Made by a program: the position numbers and the translations under genes. The notes under the pieces were generated by a model that saw nothing but the letters and a program-made list of their open reading frames with translations, was not told where the DNA came from and searched no databases. A DNA stretch of 64,000 nucleotides from Sebastes aleutianus (lineage: Eukaryota; Chordata; Actinopteri; Perciformes; Sebastidae), in contig CAKAKS010000066.1 in assembly GCA_916700875.1 (NCBI GenBank), positions 7,719,743 to 7,783,742 of the forward strand, written 5' to 3'. The stretch's first letter is position 1, and every line of letters begins with the position of its first letter. Positions 58,638 to 64,000 of the stretch are shown piece after piece.

Positions 58638-59634
58638 TTTGGAGACATTGTACCAACTTCCATCTATTCCCTGGGTGCATGTCCAAATGCTTAAATGTCA
58701 GACTTCATTTTGGTGTCCCTGTTAATCAACAAGGGGTTTCAAAGAATGTGACCATTGTTCCTGTTATTTCTTAGGGATGGCCAATCATATGCCACAGAGA
58801 GTCAGCAGTCTGCAGGTTGTGGCATACTGGGATGAATCCATGCATCTTTGTGAAATAGGTGTTACTAGAGGCTTGGCTGACGTAGGGGCTAATCACAGGG
58901 CCAGTTGGTGAACTACTGTAGCTGGCAAACTAATGACCAACATGCTAGAAAGTCACAACACATTAGGTCCCCAAGGTTCTTTCTTTTTTCTCTGTGCTGT
59001 GCCAGCCTTTGGCCTGAACATGATTTCATTCAACAAAGAGTTATTTAAGAGATGAACCAAAGCTCTCAGAACTAGCTAGCTCTCTATCTATCACTCAACT
59101 TGACCATATATTCACACAGTTTATTCAAGAGATCTAAAATCCATGCCTTGTTTCTGAAACAGTTTGTACTCCAGCAGAGTTGTGTTGAATAAAAGTGGAT
59201 GGTGCAACACAGCTAATATGATACTATAGATTCCTGTTTTGGACTCTCCAGCTCTCCGTTCCCTCAAAGGTCAGCGCTGTCAAGTTGGTTTACTCTTCGC
59301 CACAGTGAAAACGTGGAAACTTCATGCCCCCGCAAGTGAATCTACTTGTTGTGGCAATTCCATTGAAATTATAGGATTTTGCAGAGACGTTTTACCGTTG
59401 TGAATGCTGGTGCAAGCAGGTCTTTATTAGTTTATCAGTGAAATCACCTGTTGAGGTGATTGGTAGGAATTTATAACCTTCCATCTATTGATTCTGGTCA
59501 TGCATTGACTTTGCTTCCTTTTTATGTAAGCACCTGACTTTGATACTGTAGACTGGAGTTTGCTTCCTGCATCCCATCTGATGTTTATTTTACAAGCTTC
59601 ATGGTATTGGTTAAATTTTGAAAAAAGTCATTGC
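58634..59634. other. No gene seen
   Basis: A unique-looking 1-kb stretch without exon, RNA or repeat signals that I can support. Confidence 0.4.
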
Positions 59635-60296
59635 TAGGGCTGTGCAATTCATCAAATTTCAAGATAATTGACATAAAATGATCATTGTGCGGCATTCCGT
59701 CTTGTGTTGTAAATCCAGTGCACCCTTCCTTTACAGCGGTGCGCTTCCGCCCTGTTCAGCAGGTCAGGGAAGGCCGCTTGGTGTGGGAGGATCCCCTTTT
59801 GGGAACTCTGCGCTGCGACTAGCTCTAGGTTGGATTGGAAAGGCCCGAGGTGAAGGTGATCCTTTACAGCAGCCCTCGCCCGGAACTTGCCACTTAGTGC
59901 TCGCTGTGCTCACTCTCAATGCGGGAAAGGGATGGAGCTCACTGCTCCCGACGCGACTGTCAACCGACCCGTCTAGAAACACAGATCCTGTCTCGTTTAC
60001 CATGCTTTGTGGGTGTGACTGTTTTGCCGTATCATCACCATTCATATCTATACAACCGACATGTTTATGATTACATTTTTTACTAAAGCACGAAGTTCTT
60101 CATAGATCTAGCCTCTTAATTTTGCTCTCAAAGTGCACCAGATTGATGCATTTAACTTTAAAATCTAGCCTACAAAAGTTTCTTTCTAAATGCATGATGT
60201 TTCCAAAGTCAATGAGTAATCATGTTAAATAATTGTGATCTCAATATTGACCAAATTAATCAGGATTAGGATTTTTGCCGTAATCCAGCAGCCCTG
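59635..60296. mobile_element. hAT-like element, copy B
   Basis: The ends TAGGGCTGTGCAAT and ccagcagccctg are inverted. Octamers gtcattgc (59627-59634) and gtcatagt (60297-60304) match at 6 of 8. The GC-rich interior is shared with 7725-8310. A frame at 59678-60070 lies within it and is not a known transposase. Confidence 0.75.
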
Positions 60297-60304
60297 GTCA
60301 TAGT

Positions 60305-61639
60305 TTGAAGTCACCATTGACTATTCCAGTATTAAAGCAAGACCACATTCTTCCCCAAACTTTAACCAAGCACTAAATAGAACCATAAAAATGTCAATCT
60401 TTCCTTAGTTGCCAAAAGCGAATATTGCAGGGAAAACAATATTTGTTGACAATGAATGCTTGGCAGATACAATCAGTATGAACATTTCACATTGGCAGTA
60501 AACAGTTTGATTTCTATATAAACATTTCCACATTATGTTGATAAAAACACAATCCAGGTGGCCTAATGTTTCCTACAAAACGTATTTGCTGATGTAAATT
60601 AGTTGTATATGAACATATTTCTTAGGAGATAGTGTTGCCATTTGTTATTGTACATTATCGTAAATGTCTGTATAGCTGTTTCACTGTCACGAAACTCTTA
60701 ATCTAATTCTTTCTCCTCCACCTCTCAGTAAGTCAGAGACGGCGATGTTTTAGAGTTCACATTTGTTGCAATAAATCAGTTTCCAGGATATATCCAGGAT
60801 ATTGTCAGCAAGCTAGACACTAATACGTTTCTTTTTGTTGAAGTCTCATTTAGAAAAAACAGTTACGTTACGTAGACTCTTGCAGGAGTGCACAGACACA
60901 CACCGCAGTAATTTATGAAAGGTGGCCGGCTACAACAAACATGTCTGGACTCTATTTACTGCAAGTTAACCTTCTCTGTCTTCCGTTCCCGACCCTGGCA
61001 GAGTTATTAGAGAGACACCAGTAACTGCAGAGCTGGTGAAAAAGAAACTCTTGACAGAGGGAAAGTCAGAGACTGAGAAAGAAAGCGAGAGACAGATGGA
61101 TGAATGGATAACTCTTTAGTAGCTGTGTCACAGCCAATCAAACCTGTAATTGATGGGATCAATTTAACTGAGCTAATCAAGCCCTTTTAATCTGGAGATG
61201 ATTCTCCTAATTAATCTCAGCTGTTTCAAACTAAGATATTAAGTGTGAGCTGACTATAAATGAAGACTTTAAATGGCCAATACTTATTTGATGCCCACTG
61301 TCTACTGTCACACCAGCAACGGTTTTACTTGAGTAGAGGACAAGCAGCACATGTGTTTTATGTTGAAATACATTTTATTTTAGGAATAGCTAATACATTA
61401 GGGAAGAAAGAATTTCTAATAAATAAGAAGATGCAAACACAGTATCACAGCAACAATTTCACAATTGTCATCATCATTGTTCTTTTGACCTTGACATTTT
61501 TTATTGACCTGATATAACCAAAGTGAGAGCTGTGTCTGTATTCTCGGTACAAAGTCAAACACCATTTTCAGTGGGTGTTGGCCTCCGCCAGGGTTGTCAC
61601 CAATTCTGTTTGTGATTTTCATGGACAGGATCTCAAAGT
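60305..61639. other. No gene seen; AT-motif-rich block 61130-61230
   Basis: 61130-61230 has several TAATT and CAAT motifs in balanced sequence (tgtaattgatgggatcaatt, ctcctaattaatctcagctg). It could be a non-coding regulatory block. No exon is seen. Confidence 0.35.
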
Positions 61640-62112
61640 ACAGCCGGGCGGAGGAAAGTGTCCAGTCGCCATGTTGTTTTTTTGCGACCAGTGGCTCGAG
61701 AGGGTGGAGTTAGGCACAACCGAACACTGAATAAAACATTTGTAGGCGACCAAAAAGGTTATAATTAACTTTCATGAACTGAAAACACACACGGACATCT
61801 CCCAGACCGGACAACGCCGTGGTAGCGACCTGTCAATCACTACGTAGCCCCGCCCTAAAGCATCCCCTGCTTTATGGTCTATTTGACTCTAAATGGGACC
61901 ATAATTTACTAAATGAACATCATGCTGTATTAAAGAAGACTTGAAACTAGCGATTGAGACCATAAACTCATGTTTACAATGTTTACTGAGGTAATAAATC
62001 AAGTGAGAAGTAGGCTCATTTTCTCATAGACTCTGACTTCATTTTGCAACCAGAGGAGTATTGCATTGAATCATTGGCTTCAATTCTCAGACCCGGAGGT
62101 TGCCCACTGGCT
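61640..62112. repeat. Interspersed repeat, copy B (inverted to 5152-5745)
   Basis: Reverse complement of the repeat at 5152-5590, from the end at ggaggttgcccactgg (about 62095-62110) inwards to cgaacactgaataaaac. Confidence 0.75.
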
Positions 62113-62194
62113 GAGCCTGAATACAAATACAATAAATCTTTATTGTCCACCAGGGTGGAAATTTAAATTTTTAAGGCAAAGCTTTAAAAATTTA

Positions 62195-62610
62195 GGATTG
62201 ATCTACGTTCCATCCCTCACCTATGGTCATGCACTTTGGGTAGTGAATGAAAGAATGAGATTGCGGATACAAGTGGCCGAAATGTTTCTTTTGTAGAGTG
62301 CCTGGTCTCAAAGATAGGGTGAGGAGCTCAGACATCCGGGGGGGAGCTCGGAGTAGAGCCACTGCTCCTTTGCATCGAAAGGGGCAAGTGGAGGTTCTTT
62401 GGGCATCTGATCAGGATGCCTCCTGGACGCCTCCCTTTAGAGGTTTTCCGGTCACGCCCAACTGGTAGGAGACCCCGGAGTAGACCCAGAACACGCTGGA
62501 GGGATTATATATCTTGTCTGGCCTGGGAACGCCTCAGGATCCCCCAGGAGGAGCTGAAAAACGTTACCTTGCTTAGCCTGCTGCATAGATGGATGGATAT
62601 TTTATTGCTA
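62195..62610 (+). pseudogene. LINE polyprotein C-terminal fragment
   Basis: Frames read LTYGHALWVVNERMRLRIQVAEM and then MPPGRLPLEVFRSRPTGRRP with TRWRDYI. This is a combination found at the end of fish non-LTR polyproteins, after the reverse transcriptase. Frames shift several times between these pieces. A short tail of the atggatgg type at about 62588 marks the element's 3' end. The 5' part is missing. Clade not assigned. Confidence 0.8.
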
Positions 62611-63180
62611 ATCTGGTGGTGCACTTTGCCTCTTCAAGAGAAGATGCTCTAAAATATCTACAGTTATGACAGGTTAACAAAGTATCTAATGTCAAAAGGG
62701 CATTGGTGTTATTAACTTTTAACTATTTTTTTCTAATTTCCTGTGAAGTAGACAGTTTGCAGACATGAGACACCATCAATACTGTACTGAACTTATTATA
62801 AATGACCCCATCAGATAAGCAGAGTAGTTTAATCATTTGTGGCGGTGTAATCATAGATATGTTAATAATGTAAATTTGGGGCAGGCCAAGTTGGCAAGTG
62901 CATGAAAAAGTACAGCTTAATTGAAGTCACCTTGTGTCATTTCTAGTCATTCTCCAACTTTTTTAAATAACTCACTAATTGTGGGTTTTGGAGGCATTAC
63001 GTGCTGTAACTATTTCTGGACGACCAGCGGTTTATCCATCTGTCGAGCAATTCTGTGTGGTGTTTGCGCTGGTTTCCTGGACATCTCACAGTGACAGCAA
63101 GACTCGAGGAAGTCACTGCGCCCGGCCAAGAAATAGTTACAGTATGCAACTCCCTATTAGATTTATGTTAGTGGATTAAA
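62611..63180. other. No gene seen
   Basis: Nothing supported beyond AT-rich sequence. Confidence 0.4.
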
Positions 63181-63996
63181 TACGGGTGTAAGAAAATATC
63201 GAGATACATCAGTATCGCGATATTATGATTATGATGAATTTCATTCTCCAAAACGCTGGATCGATTTTTAATTAACCTCTTAAAAATCCGCCGGCATACC
63301 TGGCCACTATTCCGTCTTTTGGAGGGTGTAGCGGGCTCAGTTTTAAAGCTAAAGTGAAGGTACTGGCATCATATGAGTAATCCATTGGTACCAACCATGT
63401 CGTACTTGCATGTCGTGAATGAGGCTGCAAAGTTATGCTAAATTTTGGCGAGGAAAAACTGGCATGGCCATTTTCAAGGGGTTTCTCGACCTCTCGCCTC
63501 AATATATGTAAATGAAAATGGGTTCAATATGGCTACTACCCACGTCTCCCCTTTACAGACATGCCCACTTTATGCTAATTCCATGCAGTTTTGGGCAAAA
63601 ACCAAGTAGTTTTTATGCATGCAGTATAAATGTGTTATTTTCACCTATACTAAAATGATGTATTTGGATATTTCTGCATACTGGAGTCATTAAACAGTCT
63701 TGGAATCACATATATTGAGTATCACTGTAAAGCTGAGACTGTTGTGGATCCAATGAGTCCAAATGTAATCATATGTAATGATGTTAGTCCACATAGTAGC
63801 CATTTCATTGTAGTGACATTTTTTTACTATGATACATGGTGTTATACTGACAGTTTCTGGAAATTAGATTTAAAAAAAAATTGCAAAATGTATAGCCTTT
63901 TTTACAGAATCGCAATATATTGCCATATATTGAATCGTAACCCCTGTATCATGATACGTATTGTATCACCAGATTCTCGCCAATACACAGCCCTTT
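63181..63996. mobile_element. hAT-like element (ACGGGTGTAAGAAAATATCG type)
   Basis: The left end tacgggtgtaagaaaatatcg and right end aatacacagccctt suggest degenerate inverted ends. Paired motifs such as tatcgcgatatt and cgcaatatattg lie just inside. Interior 63300-63600 is shared in reverse with 15595-15830, so two hAT-like families share internal sequence. Confidence 0.6.
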
Positions 63997-64000
63997 GATT

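Overview
The window looks like gene-poor, repeat-rich DNA from a ray-finned (teleost) fish. The evidence is a decayed Tc1 transposon head, L2-type and other LINE fragments, many hAT-like non-autonomous elements with 8-bp target duplications, a tRNA-derived SINE and very frequent (CA/GT)n arrays. There are no bacterial-style operons, and the only convincing protein genes have a spliced eukaryotic structure. Species cannot be told from the sequence alone.

Region by region: 1-21000 holds old transposon relics (a Tc1 head at 2521-3055, a LINE tail at 8400-8825, hAT-like elements), microsatellites, a 700-bp polypyrimidine tract (6586-7300) and a 660-bp fold-back element (12068-12730), with no recognisable exons. 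21000-24760 holds a decayed L2-type LINE with endonuclease and reverse transcriptase remains, followed by a 770-bp element with terminal inverted repeats. 26000-30520 has two copies of one roughly 750-bp hAT-like family.

The core is 30231-46760. Two inverted arms (30231-34862 and 37527-41950) flank a 2.66-kb spacer that is the body of a dead LINE. Each arm carries one copy of a small secreted C2-domain gene (141 aa, two coding exons, signal peptide, four cysteines). The two copies point at each other. A third, more divergent copy (138 aa) lies at 45433-46586. A decayed remnant of another duplication unit lies at about 43020-43560. All three genes share a TATA box about 115 bp upstream of the ATG, a (CA)n tract just before it, the same phase-0 intron and the same poly(A) region. 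The third copy keeps the acidic residues expected of a calcium-binding C2 domain; the two palindromic copies have lost them in loop 3. I infer a locally expanding family of secreted C2 proteins resembling the C-terminal C2 domain of fish perforins; the exact function is unknown.

46900-64000 returns to repeats: inverted copies of elements seen at 42600-44500, polypurine tracts, hAT-like elements, a 27-bp minisatellite, LINE tails, a few CpG- or CCAAT-bearing patches that could be regulatory, and one weak candidate exon at 57483.
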